DNA from: Capronia americana
Taxonomy: Eukaryota; Ascomycota; Eurotiomycetes; Chaetothyriales; Herpotrichiellaceae
Assembly: GCA_016110215.1 (NCBI GenBank)
Contig: JADWQD010000004.1
Coordinates: 2,666,001-2,730,000 of the forward strand
Length of the DNA stretch: 64,000 nucleotides
Reading direction: 5' to 3'
A program made the translations under genes and the position numbers. The notes under the pieces were generated by a model. That model worked only from the letters and a program-made list of their open reading frames with translations. It was not told the origin of the DNA and searched no databases. Shown one piece after another: positions 41,900 to 53,984 of the stretch (position 1 is its first letter; every line of letters begins with the position of its first letter).

Positions 41900-43700
41900 T
41901 TATTCTTCTTGGACTCGAGTCCCGCGGGAGGGTAACGTGGCGGCTCGTCTAGCCCTTGGAGACCGCGAACGGTCGGAGGACACGGGATTGAGTAAAGCTG
42001 ATGAGGGAACAATGTTCTCCTTGAACTGCTGCCCCTGGCCTTGAAGGATTTCCTTGTTTTCGGCGGCGAGAATCGGCGCCAATGGAAGTCGTCCTGGCTC
42101 CGGCGTTTGTGGAGGCGACGAATTCGGCGACTGTGTCGGCTCCGATCCTGTGACGAGACTGGGCATGGCATCAGCCGAGGAATGGGGAGACAGCGCTCTG
42201 AGACGTTCCGGTACGCCGACACGACCTCGTTCTCCGTCCTCGATCACGACAGAGATGGACAGGTCGACACTCGGTCGTCGATCCAAGGCGACCGTTGCGG
42301 GAATCTCAACTTGTTCGTGCCGTTTGGCATAAACCTCCGCCAGCTTTTTAGCGGCCTGTGTCAGCTCTGCGAGGACTGCTGGGTCTTGCAGGTAGGCTTG
42401 TGTTCTTTCTTCGATGACGCCGGGCCCGTCGACGCCCGCTGCAGCCCGCCAGTCGTCCAGCTGAATGTCATGAATTCCGGTATCGGCACTAAACCGTTTG
42501 AAGAAGAGCTGCTCAGGATGATCCTCCGATATGTATCTCAGTTGTTCGGCCGGTTTCTCGGAGTCGGTTGCCATCTTCACCAGATCAGAGACCAAGCCCA
42601 GTGCTTTGAGGAGACCGTTCGGCACCAGTTTCGTCCACCATGGTCGCTGTTGCAGCCGCGCCACGTTTGCATCGGCTGGGACGCTCCCTGTGCCGATATT
42701 GATCATAACAAGCTGTCGGTTCGCTGTGACATCGTGGTTTCGGTGGTAATGGACCTGGCTTTCCCATGAAGGATTGTTGGTTTGGCCAAAGCCCCCGTCC
42801 ACGAAGCTGCGTGTTTCGATCCTCATCTCGTTGAACTGTAAATCTCCGTTAGCCTGCGCGGCTTTCGACAGGTCCATAGCAATAACTTCAATGACTTTGC
42901 GGCCTTTCAAGAGCTGGGGAACTCACATATGATGGAGCTGCGCTAGTAGCACGTGCGGCATGCCGCATTTCGATATCGCACTGCAGCATGTGCTGTTGAT
43001 ATGGGCCCTGGCATTCTTGCGTGCAGAAGAAAACGGAATGAGGCTGTTGCACTTCGTGGCAGAGAACGGTCCTTTCGATTTGTTAGCTTCCGAATTGAAC
43101 AAAACTCAGAAATAGCTCCACCATACCCTGTCATGCTGTTTTGTCTGTGACCAGATCGCATCATCAATGTGAGCGGGTGCTCTCGGGACCTCAGCAGCTT
43201 CTCAACAGCTTCTTGCAGCCTTTCCCCGGAGTATTTGGACCAGTCGGATCCGAAGACTCTCTTCAGCAGCGGACGTCTTTGCGAGAAGATATGCTGAGAG
43301 AGCTCCTTGTATTGTTGGATGCATTCTTCTATCGACATGTCCAATTTGACCATCATAAGGACGATCAACCTGACCTTGAATTAGCTCATGCAGTTCGCCG
43401 AGGAAAGTCAGCTTACCCGCCGGTACTTGTGCCAGTGGCAACGTCAAAGACATCCTGTGGTTCAATAGTGGCATGCTCCTTAGGTATGATTCCAGCGTTG
43501 ATGAGTTCCCCGGTGACAAGGACTAGTAGCAGCTGAAGGATTAGAAGGGACGAAAGTCCGCGAACACCACCGCCATCTGAGCCAGCCGTTAGCTTGATTT
43601 CGACATCGGCGGAGATGAAATGCGTACCAAGGGAAACCATCGCAACGGGCCGTAGTCTTTCACCCATCGGCTGGTTGACGGACGCATGACCAGGAGACAT
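41900..43700 (-). CDS. Patatin-like phospholipase, catalytic dyad intact
   Basis: Ser-Asp lipid acyl hydrolase. Five exons on the minus strand: 43700-43628, 43576-43417, 43369-43127, 43071-42927 and 42835-41900; 518 residues. Introns are 47-91 nt, most with GCTAAC branch sites. The oxyanion-hole motif DGGGVRG (25-31) spans the first junction. Nucleophile Ser75 is in GTSTGG at the second junction. RHAARATSAAPSY matches the family's ARATSAAP segment, and Asp220 is in VDGGFGQTNNPS just after the last intron. The C-terminal 200 residues are disordered and Pro/Ser-rich. Start codons at 43667 and 43640 are in frame too. It is divergent from a second patatin-like gene 753 bp away whose nucleophile is lost. 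Confidence 0.88.
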
Positions 43701-44453
43701 AGCGTGCCTTGGCCGCTGGTATCTATGCTTGAATAGCAAGTAGCGCAAAGATAAGGCTATCAAGCCAAAACGTTAAAGTAACTTTCTTGGTGGCCGTTAA
43801 GGAGAACACAATGACAACAAAGGGGAACGCGCATCTTAAAGAAGAACAGCTGCTCAACCATGAGCACGTCCACGTGAGGCGCCTGAGGCTCCGGCGATGC
43901 CTTTCTGACATAAGAAAAACGCGAAGAGCACAGCTTCTTCTGCAGGCCGCCGCACGATACTCTGGGAATCCAGGAGTCTTGACTCACTTCACGCAACTCT
44001 GACGCCAAGGAGGCAGTGTATACGGAGTAGCACTGACTCATTCAAGCCGAGCACGAGGCGGACTCGAGATGCGTTGCTGGGTAATAGGTGGGACCGGACG
44101 CCGAGAAGCACAAGTGTATGGCCAGGCAAGGCTGAAGCGGCGGTGCGCAACCTGACCGGTGAGATGGTTCGCCTGTTCTTGCCCAGCAAGGCGGCGATAA
44201 TTATGGCAGGTAACACAAACAGTCGCACGAATAGGACGCCAGATATCTGGAATGGAAAAGGCAAGCGAAGAGCCGAGCAAGGGTCGGACGGTCTGTGGTG
44301 GCAGTGACAGGAGGTGTCACCTACTGCCTGGCCTGCCGTTTAGTTACGCAGAGTCTTCGAATCTCAAGACTCAACCATGTGGCCGCGACATCTGCAAAAG
44401 CAAAGCCTCTCCTCTTTCACTCTCGGCAGCATCTTCTGGTCATCTCCCTCCGG
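43701..44453. other. Shared divergent promoter between the two patatin-like genes
   Basis: 753 bp between the two start codons, with no gene of its own recognised. It is the only upstream sequence available to either gene on its promoter side, so the two may be co-regulated. Confidence 0.55.
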
Positions 44454-45817
44454 ATGAACATCCCCAGCACGGACGAAATGAACACATCACGACCACTCAA
44501 AATCCTCACCTTGGGTATGATTCCCACCTTGAATGAACATAAGTTGCAGTCCCTCGTTATTTCTCAATCCTGACTCTGGCCAGATGGTGGTGGGCTTCAG
44601 GCATTGGCCACATTAAGCAGTCTCAATGCCGTTTGCAGGGCGATAGCCAAACAGAACGGCGCGGATCGACCTCCAGCACCACACGAGTTGTTCGACATCA
44701 TCGCCGGTGTTGGTACCGGAGGGTGAGTGACAGAAAAGTTGGCTCCTGAATTGATACCTGACAAGGTTCCAGATGGATCGCACTTCTCCTGGGGCGATAC
44801 CATCTCGACATAGCAACCTGCACCGCGATATACATGGAGCTTGCAACCAAAGTAGACCCCGATACGGACATCGCATATCCTGCGACGAGGAAGCAGCTGT
44901 ACAAGTTGGATCAGGATCAACTCATCAACGTGGCTGAGGAAGTCCTCCAACGACACGGCCTAGATCCTACTCTACTCAGAGGCGAGGATCCCGCAGTAGA
45001 GGGCAGGCCTACATCCAATCGATGCAAATATGCGTACGTGTTGTTCCAAAATGTGTCGAAGGTTTCTGACCCAATTAGATTTGCGGCCGGCGTGGTGTGC
45101 GGCGAAGACAATCAGTCTTCGACTTACGAGCTCTTCAGATCTTACCATGCAACAGAGTATCAAACAGACTTGGTGCTCCAGGGACCAGAGCCAGCAGATT
45201 GTCGGATGCCGGAAGTCTTTGCGGCCACTGGCGCGGCAAAGTTCTTCCTGAAACCGTACAAAATTGGAAACACGACCTTCTTCGATGAGACATTTCCACA
45301 GTCTCATCCAATCTCTTCTGTCGCACTCGGCGAAGCAAAACGTCTCTATGGACGAGAGGTTGAGATCTCGATCTTACTGAACATTGGACCGGGCATTCCA
45401 ACCGACAAAGATTGCCAGGAGCTTGATCTGATGTCTCTCGATCCGATAAGTCGTCTTGTTCGGAGGTTTAGTTGGCCCTCTGCGAGACGCCTCTCGCTCC
45501 GACAGAAATTGCTCTCCATCGGAATTAGCCAGCCGACTTTTGAGAAGGGGTCCGAACCTGCAAGCCCAAGTGAGAAGGCACTCAGGCTGGAGGGCCGAAG
45601 AAGGGAAGACATCAAAGCCACACTGGAGGAGACATTTGGGCCTTCAGGGCCAGAGAGGTATCATCATCTCGGGCCAACATATTCTGCAGAGCAAGCTTCT
45701 CTGAATGACGTCCATGCACTTCGACTCCCGCGCGCAGACTTTGAAGATCTAAAGAAGCAAAGCATAGCTGAAGCAGAAGGCATGGTCAGAAAGGTATGGG
45801 TTAACGCCGCGGTTTGA
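44454..45817 (+). CDS. Patatin-like protein with Ser nucleophile replaced by Gly (probable pseudo-enzyme)
   Basis: Three exons, 44454-44514, 44584-44722 and 44773-45817; introns 69 and 50 nt; 414 residues. The splice positions match the first two junctions of the neighbouring patatin: one inside the DGGG motif and one inside the elbow motif. Where active patatins read DGGGxRG and GTSTGG, this protein reads DGGGLQA (21-27) and GVGTGG (62-67), so Gly64 replaces the nucleophilic Ser and the oxyanion Arg-Gly is lost. An Asp (238) in FFDETFPQSHPIS sits roughly where the dyad Asp-Gly-Gly is expected, but the glycines are gone. The rest of the fold is retained, for example LFDIIAG and WIALLLGRYHLDI. 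Frame and splice signals are clean, so this is a maintained gene rather than debris. A binding or regulatory role is inferred. Confidence 0.82.
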
Positions 45818-46853
45818 AGGCGTGTGAGGCGAGGTGGACAAGAGGGGACAACAGCCATGCTTACTTCCGGGCCTCGAATTACTATGTAGATCAAAATGAT
45901 GCATTTGTTACTCACCACATGCTTAAAGCAACACAGCAGGTCTCCCACTAATTGGTCAATTTGCTGCAAGTTTGCGCTGCTTGGTGCTCGTGCGGCAAAG
46001 ATAGGTTGAATGCCACAGGCAGCAGTTGATTCTGTGGCTGTGGCTTCCCATCAGCAAGTTGGTGATGCGAAAATCAGGATCGAGAGCAAGCCACCGTCAG
46101 CTACTGCAAAATAAAGCGCCGACACGGGAAGACACAATCAAGCAATGACAAGCTTGCTAGATCCCGTGCGTGATGGACAGCACGGCTGTGGATGGAGGAT
46201 GATCTGGAGATGGCAATTAGTGCCTGATCGTTGCTCCAGTGAGAAGGAGGAGATGGAAGGAAGAGTCCTGTTCCGTCCAACCTTTCAGGCAGATCTGCTG
46301 CCGCTTAGGCGGCCCCCGCTGAAATGGCTAGGTGACATCCTTGCTGGCAGTGTGCCCCTCGCTCGGCTCGTCATTGGAATTTACGCTCCCCTCCAACCGC
46401 CATCCGAGGCTAATCTTTAATGGGCACGAGAATGCTCTCTCAGCAGACTCTCATCCACTCATCAGCTCACCTTTTCACTTTCAGAGACCCGAGCATGTCC
46501 TCCCCAAAAGCTTCGTCATGCACTGACGACAATTCTGGAACAAAGAGAGAAAGAGCTCGCCGTTTACCCAATCATTATGTGTCACTCCAATCACCTGGAG
46601 CTCCAGCTTTGCCCGTCCTCAATTGAGGTTGCAGGTCTGGCAGAACAAAATCCTGCACAACTTGAGTTGATAATCCTTGATCCTCTTCCTCCTCTCACCG
46701 CTGTCTCAGGGTTGGATACTGATTGAAAGCTGATATACTACGAAGCAGCCCCGCTGTCTCTAACCTCATTTCACCTTCACTTCCATTCCATTTTCATCCC
46801 ACTTCCCCCTTCCCTCCAGACTCCGTGTCTGTTCCAAGACTCCATCGGCCAAT
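45818..46853. other. Intergenic region upstream of glutamate decarboxylase
   Basis: About 1.04 kb, with flanking genes both on the plus strand. No gene recognised. The last 150 bp is pyrimidine-rich and ends in CAATATGG at the start codon. Confidence 0.5.
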
Positions 46854-48609
46854 ATGGTCCACCTAGCCCAAGTCCGGAATGACCCAAACAAAGGCAGCGA
46901 GAAAACCGAGTTTGGGGCTCCCAGACGCCGGTCGTCCGTAGTGCCCGGTCTTGAACACATCTCTCTTGAACCCCCTGGGGACGATGAATTCTCGACGTCT
47001 GTCTATGGCTCCCGCTTCGCGGCCGAAGATCTTCCAACACATGAGATGCCGGACAAAGAGATGCCAAAGGAGATCGCGTACCGCATGATTAAAGACGAAC
47101 TCAGCCTCGACGGTAACCCTATGTTGAAGTGAGTGTGGGAGCTGAAAGCATGAAGACCAACCTAACAGAACTGGTAAATAGCCTGGCAAGCTTTGTCACG
47201 ACTTTCATGGTAGGCATCCCCCAGCCGTCGGCACTTACAGTACAGAACTGCGATGGACTGACGGTCTTATTAGGAAGATGAAGCTGAGAAGCTCATGGCC
47301 GAGGCCTTCTCCAAGAATTTCATTGACTACGAGGAATATCCCCAGTCCGCCGAGATCCAGAACCGCTGCGTTAACATGATTGCCCGACTCTACAATGCCC
47401 CCGCATCCGAAGGCGGCAAGAATGCAATGGGCACATCCACAATTGGCTCCAGTGAGGCAATCATGCTCGCTGTCTTGGCCATGAAGAAGAGATGGGCAAA
47501 CAAGCGCAAAGCCGCAGGAAAAGATTTCTCGAGACCCAACATTGTCATGAACAGTGCTGTACAGGTGTGCTGGGAAAAGGCTGCTCGCTATTTCGATGTT
47601 GAGGAGAAATACGTCTACTGCACGGAAGACCGTTATGTCATTGACCCAGAAGAGGCCGTCAACCTGGTCGACGAGAACACCATCGGTATTTGCACCATTC
47701 TTGGCTTGACCTACACGGGCGAGTACGAAGACACCCAGATGATCAATGACTTGCTGGTGGAGAAGAACATTGACTGCCCAATCCATGTCGATGCGGCATC
47801 AGGTGGCTTCGTTGCTCCTTTCGTCAACCCTAATCTAATCTGGGACTTCCGGTTGGAGAAGGTTGTCAGTATCAATGTCTCGGGTCACAAATACGGCCTG
47901 GTCTACCCTGGCGTGGGTTGGGTTGTCTGGAGGTCGCCAGACTTCCTCCCCAAGGAGCTCGTTTTCAACATCAACTACCTCGGGGCCGACCAAGCCTCTT
48001 TCACACTGAATTTCAGCAAAGGTGCCAGTCACGTCATTGCCCAGTACTACCAAATGATCAGACTGGGAAAGAGAGGCTATCGCAGCATCATGCTCAACCT
48101 CACCCGCACCTCGGACTACTTGGCTGCCCAACTAAGAGCCCTGGGTTTTATCCTAATGTCACCCGGCGGGGGCCGGTCCCTCCCAGTGGTTGCCTTCCGC
48201 CTCGATCCTGACAATGACCAGTTGTTTGATGAGTTCGCCATTGCCCATCAGCTTCGAGAGCGTGGTTGGGTCGTGCCTGCCTATACCATGGCCCCGCACA
48301 GCGAAGGCCTCAAGTTGATGCGTGTGGTGGTCCGTGAAGACTTCAGCAAGCAACGCTGCGACGCTCTCGTTACTGATATCAAGATGGCGTTGCAAACTCT
48401 CGGTCAAATGGACCAGAAGACCATGGAGCGTTACACACAGTAGGTTCCCCGTCGAAGAGTACTTTGCATATTCGGCTACTAACTGAATTGATAGGCACGT
48501 AAAAAAGCATCACCACCGAGCGGGCACAGCCGGCAGCAACATCGCAAATTTCAAGGATGAGAAGCACTCTCTTCAAGGCAAGCACGGAAAGTCTCATCCT
48601 ATCTGCTAG
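46854..48609 (+). CDS. gad1: Glutamate decarboxylase
   Basis: PLP-dependent conversion of glutamate to GABA and CO2, the entry to the GABA shunt; cytosolic. Four exons: 46854-47128, 47182-47209 (28 nt only), 47274-48439 and 48495-48609; introns 53, 64 and 55 nt. The product is 527 residues. The PLP lysine is Lys307 in VSGHKYGLVYPGVGW, and the HVDAASGGF segment carries the cofactor-binding Asp. GTSTIGSSEAIMLA is the family's phosphate-binding stretch. The tiny second exon encodes NLASFVTTFM, needed to rebuild the NxASFxxTxM motif, which supports it strongly. The last exon adds a His/Lys-rich tail. Confidence 0.95.
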
Positions 48610-49799
48610 GCTTTTCTGTCTATTCGGGCAAATGTGAGCCAAAGTGCTTCTCAATTCCCTAGCGTGGCTGCCCGGGTATCCAGAACAGAAGACACAAGAT
48701 AGAAGTCACAGTAATCGGACGCAGTAGGGCAGCTCGTGGCCTTGCAATCTAGCTGAGACTCAAATCGCTCCTTGAAGCCGAATGTGCGACTACCTTCTCT
48801 TTGCCTTTTCTTTTCTTCCCTTTTATGACAAGGCTTTTTTTCTACTCCTGTCACAGCTACCGAAGTCGACCTTCAGGACACCGCCTGTGTCATGTTCACT
48901 TGGGTGCAGCTCTCGCATGGGGGTTCACTCAGAGCAAGAGGCAAGTCTTGCAAAGGCTTGACGGAGTGCACATATGGCGAGTCTCCTATTATGCTGGCGG
49001 AAGGACAACCGTGTACTCACGTCTCCCAACGAACTGCCCCGATATGCATATGAGAAGTTGTCGTCCTCCCAGTTCGGCACAGTCTTGCCAACTGAGATCC
49101 TCCTTCACGTTCATGTGTGCATATCACCGTCGTAACACAGCCACAATACAGCAACAGACCCCAGCTGCGTACTTCTCCGGACAGCGACATTGTTTCGATG
49201 CTGAGAGCACGATGACTGATTGACTCGAGACATGCTGACGCAGGTACATATTATACATTATCCTAAGTACTCCGTACATGCACAGTAACGAAAGACGCCA
49301 CGGTGGGCTTTTCACGAGTGGCCCTAGAGCCTCGGCGAGTATGTAATTAACGACCAGCACTGTACCAAAAGCTGCGTTCTTGCGGAGCCTCTGAAGGTCT
49401 CATCAAGCAGCATCTCGTATTCTATGACGTTCCTCCTTACTTCTTCTATCACTGATCTACGAGTACGAGGTACGACAAGATACAGATCGAGTCCGAGCAC
49501 CTGCGGAGGGAGCTTCTGGTTGTATGACGCAATACTCAGAAGTGTGACGGGTTGCGATTCCCACGTTGAGTTCGCCCAGGGATACTGTACTGCATGCTTG
49601 TAGGTCATAGGCAGGGAAGTGAGCAGTTTCATCATATGCGTGTCATTGTTTATGGTTCGGTGCCCCTCGATCAATATGTATATTCTTGCAACACCGCGCT
49701 CACACCTCCGTCACTTCAAATTCATATCGGGACCACACACATACGACCATTAACACCTACATCAATTAAACAACTGTCAGCACAAGAGGAAACGCCAGA
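48610..49799. other. Intergenic region
   Basis: 1.19 kb. A 116-codon minus-strand frame (49324-49674) has a plausible amino-acid mix but no motif or splice partner that I recognise. No RNA gene or repeat seen. Confidence 0.45.
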
Positions 49800-50288
49800 A
49801 TGACGCCCAACATCACCAAAGGTCAAACCGACACCTCGAAATTCACCGGCGAGGGACCCGCGTCAAAGGACGCTCACCCGAACAAGAATCCCGTCCAGGA
49901 ATATAACCCTGCGCCTGGCGCAAATGTACGTCTCTGCAAACAGGCATTGTATCACCAGATAACCTTACCCCTCAATGCATTTTTGGTCCAATGAAGGGTC
50001 GATTGACATCGCAAACTGCATACAGGCTCCAGCACTCAGCTCCGACGGCGCGATCGGCAAGCAATTCACAGCTGAGTGAGTCTCGAGTCCGAAACCGTTT
50101 TTGAGCCTCAAATTCACTGACAACCTATCCCCTGCAGTGGTTCCATCGGCAGCATACCGCAGAAAATCGGTGGCCCGTTTGACCAGCACGGAGTCATAGG
50201 ACATGCATTCAAGGAGGATGGCGCCATTGGCGGGACGATGAATAAAGTCTTGGGACACACCCCGGGGGATAAGCCTACAAATGGTTGA
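49800..50288 (+). CDS. Small DGxIG-repeat protein, unknown function
   Basis: 108 residues from three exons (49800-49925, 50026-50075, 50138-50288); introns 100 and 62 nt, clean GT..AG. There is no signal peptide or membrane segment. After a polar N-terminus the protein is built from imperfect repeats of a DG-x-IG motif: DGAIGKQF, DGSIGS, GGPFDQHGVIGHAF and DGAIGGT. Gly, Asp, Ile and Phe recur at fixed spacing. I have an impression of similar short fungal proteins of unknown function but cannot name a family. The splice sites fall inside the repeats yet keep them in register, which supports the model. It may be a small hydrophilic stress-type protein; that is a guess. Confidence 0.8.
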
Positions 50289-51032
50289 GGGAGAGGTTCG
50301 AGAGAGGGAGGGGACGAAAGCACTTTCCAGATCGGTTGTACAGATATTCCCGTTACAGAGAATGTAAAAAAAAAGAACCATTCCAGCAGAATTTCCATCC
50401 TAGGTCCCTCGGCAGTGAAACGTGCTCCCGGTGCATAAAGTACACAGTAGACGTTGGTGGTGTTTTGACGATTTCTCACATCCCGGCTGGCCTTGCGCAC
50501 TTGCCATGAGAAATACACATATCCCTCGCGACGGTGTTCAGATGGGTCGGCCATCCTAGTCTGGTGTGATCGGCCAGAACGCAGAAGGGGTACTTGCCAT
50601 GGTGGTCTATGCCCATGGGATATAGGAGGAGAGATCTGCAGTATGGCACAGACAGTGCCCAATACAAGTCCGTTCGCTCGAAGAGAAGGAATGCGGTCTA
50701 GAAAGCTGTTCAAAGTCTCTGAGAGGAGAGTGTGTTCATTGCTACAGCGTCCTGAACTGCTATGCTGTCTGGCGTCGTTACATCTGTGTTCCATCCGTTC
50801 ATTGAGCAGCACACCTCACCGTCATATCATAGGACGTTGTCCGACCCTTGGAATCCAACTTGGACGTCTGCCAGTGGCTGCGCTCCTGCGGTTCGTTCCC
50901 ACGGGGCAATGCCATGTGTGTTTGTTTCTATGCCGCTCTCCCATGTGTGTGTGTGCGCGCGCATATCCACCGCCTAGCTCGTGCAATTGTCTTTCATCCA
51001 GCTTGTGGTTATCCTTCGTCCAACTTCCACGG
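50289..51032. other. Convergent spacer
   Basis: About 740 bp between the ends of the DGxIG-repeat gene and the F-box gene. Includes a short GTGTGT/GCGCGC purine-pyrimidine stretch near 50945-50970. No gene seen. Confidence 0.45.
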
Positions 51033-52755
51033 TCAAATCTCATCAACGCTTTCTAGCCACCGGTCGGTTCGTCGGTAGTGCCTCGCGATAAGACTACGTG
51101 CAGGTGGCGGTTCTTCGGTCCCAGGCTGTGGGTGTTCATTCCAGGGGTCACATGTTTCCGACCATGTCAAGCATCGGTCAGTATTGGTCATGGTAAACTC
51201 CTCGGGATGGTCAGCATTGGTTCTGGCGTAAATCGATTTCTCGCAGAAAATGAAAAAAGACCTTCCCGGCTCGTCTTCCGAAATATCCCCCAGAAAGATC
51301 TGCAACCGGTTGTGCGTCAGGCTGGCTGGGCGGAGTAGCGTCATGAACTGTTCCATCCCTTTGACACGTTTGTCCTCGATCGCGGCTTGCCAGAACCTTA
51401 AAGGTCGTATATGCTCCACCGCCACGACAAATTCCAGTCGTAGCGACTGAGGGATGTGTCGGTAGGGTGGTTCTAACAGAGCAGTCGTCAATTCGGCGAT
51501 TGCAACCGGACCATGGAATGGGCCGAGTTGTAGGCGTTCCAGACCTGGTGGCAGGCGGTAGAAGACGTTAACGGGACACCATCCTGCATAATTCACGTTG
51601 CCAGCCCGCCTCATGCCACTACGGGCCAAAGTCCAAAGCCGAAGATGGTTGAGCTTCTCGAGGAGAGAGAAGTCGAATGTATCGCTGAATTTCTTGGACT
51701 CCAGGCAACGACCATCTCGTAACTTCAAACTCAGAGATCTCAGTTGTGGCTGCGATGCGGCAAGGGCTGCCAGGACTTGCTTGATGAAATCTGCTTCTGC
51801 TTGGCCAGTGCCATTGCCATCAGGAAGGTGTTGTACTTCTAGGCTGAAATATTCGACTAGAGACATTTGTTAGCCTTTGTCGTTCAAGTGGAAGGAGAAA
51901 TGATCCGCTGTCGCGGAAAGGGAGAACTTACGAGCAGCAGGGACACTGAGGATGGCAGAGATTGTTGTCTGGTCGAGTTCACATCTCCTAAGACTGAGTT
52001 CTTTGAGGCAAGGCATACCAATCGGGAAGGGAATCGGGGACGTCGTGCGAAGGTCGGCACCATCGATCGTAAGGGCAGCTAGCTTCGGGGTTCCTGCGAA
52101 GAATGCAGCGACCTGCAGTCGGAATGGGGCAGGCACACTGTTCGAGCTCAACGTCAAACAGCACTCCTTCAATTCATTGCTGCAGACAAGGTCAGATTAA
52201 GTTGGCCAAGTTTGACGATGCAAAGAGAGAAACAAGGTCTTCTCAATGACTCCGATCATCGGAATGAATGTGAACTTACAACCGTGTAGACTCGAGCTGT
52301 AACGCCAACGCACCCCGCCACATCGCGAACGATCTTCGGGGGCTTGTCCAGGACCAGAAACCGGCGTCGATTTCCAGATACTTGAGATTTGGGAATCGAG
52401 ACAGGAAACCTGTCATTTGGAGGATTCCGTCGACCTTCACCGCGTCTTGGGCACGCGTCGCATGCAGCTGCAAACTCTCCACCAGCTGCTCTCGTTGGGG
52501 ACGGGCACCCAAGAAGGAATTCACCACCTGGCAGGATGCGACCCTATAAATTGACATGAACTGGCACCAAGTCGGCTCACACAATTCTAGCGCTCGCCTG
52601 CAGGTGGCACGGAAGGGCTTCACATGGTCGTGACGTCGTAGCAGCCTGTAGATATCATACCGAATTTCTTGTGAAAGGTAGCCGATGATCTCGAGGAGTA
52701 TCTCGTCAGGAAGATCAAACAGCAGCCGAGCTTGGCCTTGGATCGCTGCTGCCAT
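51033..52755 (-). CDS. F-box protein
   Basis: Probable substrate receptor of an SCF ubiquitin ligase. Three exons on the minus strand, 52755-52280, 52179-51932 and 51856-51033; introns 100 and 75 nt, the second with a GGCTAAC branch site; 515 residues. The F-box is at about 13-55, seen as LPDEILLEIIGYLSQE followed by KPFRATCRRALEL. The rest shows Leu-rich spacing (NLKYLEIDA, LKELSLRRCELD, PQLRSLSLKLRDGR) like degenerate leucine-rich repeats, the usual substrate-binding part. Fungal genomes carry many such fast-evolving F-box genes, so the substrate cannot be guessed. Confidence 0.85.
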
Positions 52756-53984
52756 TGCTGCCGAAGCCCGCCTCTGGGGCGATGCTGAGAGGCTGGCTTG
52801 GAGGGATGTTGTGACACTTTCAGAAGGAGAAGGCGACCATGGTAGTGCTGATTATCTGGACGAGGGCGAGGGCGGTTTGTTGAGATTGTGTTCGCCATCA
52901 GAGCCAGGTGAAAGCCCTCTCGCTTCCGGTAGTTTTTCTGCACGTGTGGCCGTGAGTGCGGGCGCCGTTATTCGTCGACAGGGACCCGCGTCGACGACGC
53001 TGTTGGGCGACATCCAGGTGCCTTGTGCTTGGCGCCAGCTCGAAATTCACCAGGCTATGTGCCCACATTAGTTCCAGCTCTTGTCGACGCGTCTGGGACG
53101 CCGATAATGCTCAATTGCATGCATGATCACTTCCTCCGGGTCATTGCTCCCCATCCAAATACACAGGTTAGCAGCAATAGAAAACATGTTGCCACTTTCT
53201 TGAGGCTAAGTGCTGATTCACTGAACCACCAGCAAGCGACAGATGTTGGACAAGGCGCCTCCGCCCCCCATTTCCACGGCTTTGCCTCAGCCCGAAGCTT
53301 TGATCGGTCCGCAGTAGAGCAACATCGTGTATATATATATATATATACAGTGAAGCAGCTGGCGCCAGCAAGCTTGGGACAAGAGCAAGGGTAAAATATT
53401 GGAAGATGGAAGATGGACAGTGAACCGACACTGAGGAGGACAAGAGGGCGGGGCAGATTCCGCTAGGATAGAACCACGCTAAGGCCAAAACGGAAACATC
53501 ATCGTCATCGGTTCTTCTTCCTTCCCTTCATCCTTCCTCTATCCTATTCTCAGTTGTATGGAGACAAGAGGTAGGCACCAAAAGGAACAACGCAGACTGT
53601 CTGTTACTACGCAGATCGTCTCAGATCGCCCTACCCATATGCACGAACAAAGAGCTCGGCAGATGAACCAGAAAAGGTGGGAGACGAGATAAGTGTCTAT
53701 ACGCGACAACCCTCGTAGTGTGCGACATTGACTGGAACAGGGTCACGAACCTCACAACCATAAGACTGTGCTTCAGATCGCCAGAACAGAGTCTGTCCAG
53801 CTTGTGCAGGTCGTGGCTCTGAATAACACCAAGTTTGCAGATCACTGCCCCAGGACGCACGAGCACAGCGACTGTCACCTTTATTCAAGACATGCGAGCT
53901 TGCCGCGAAAAATGTCTCCACGAGTGCTGGTGATTGATACCGGATATACACCACAGATTTCTCGTCAGAAGCCCAAACAGCTCG
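52756..53984. other. Intergenic region
   Basis: 1.23 kb upstream of the F-box gene. Contains an AT dinucleotide run at 53328-53347. No gene recognised; short frames lack protein character. Confidence 0.45.
53328..53347. repeat. AT dinucleotide microsatellite
   Basis: About ten TA/AT units in an otherwise balanced-composition region upstream of the F-box gene. Confidence 0.85.

Noticed and set aside
49324..49674. 116-codon minus-strand frame downstream of glutamate decarboxylase
   Set aside because: The amino-acid mix is plausible, but I recognise no motif, and no flanking exon with matching phase was found. Kept out of the gene list.
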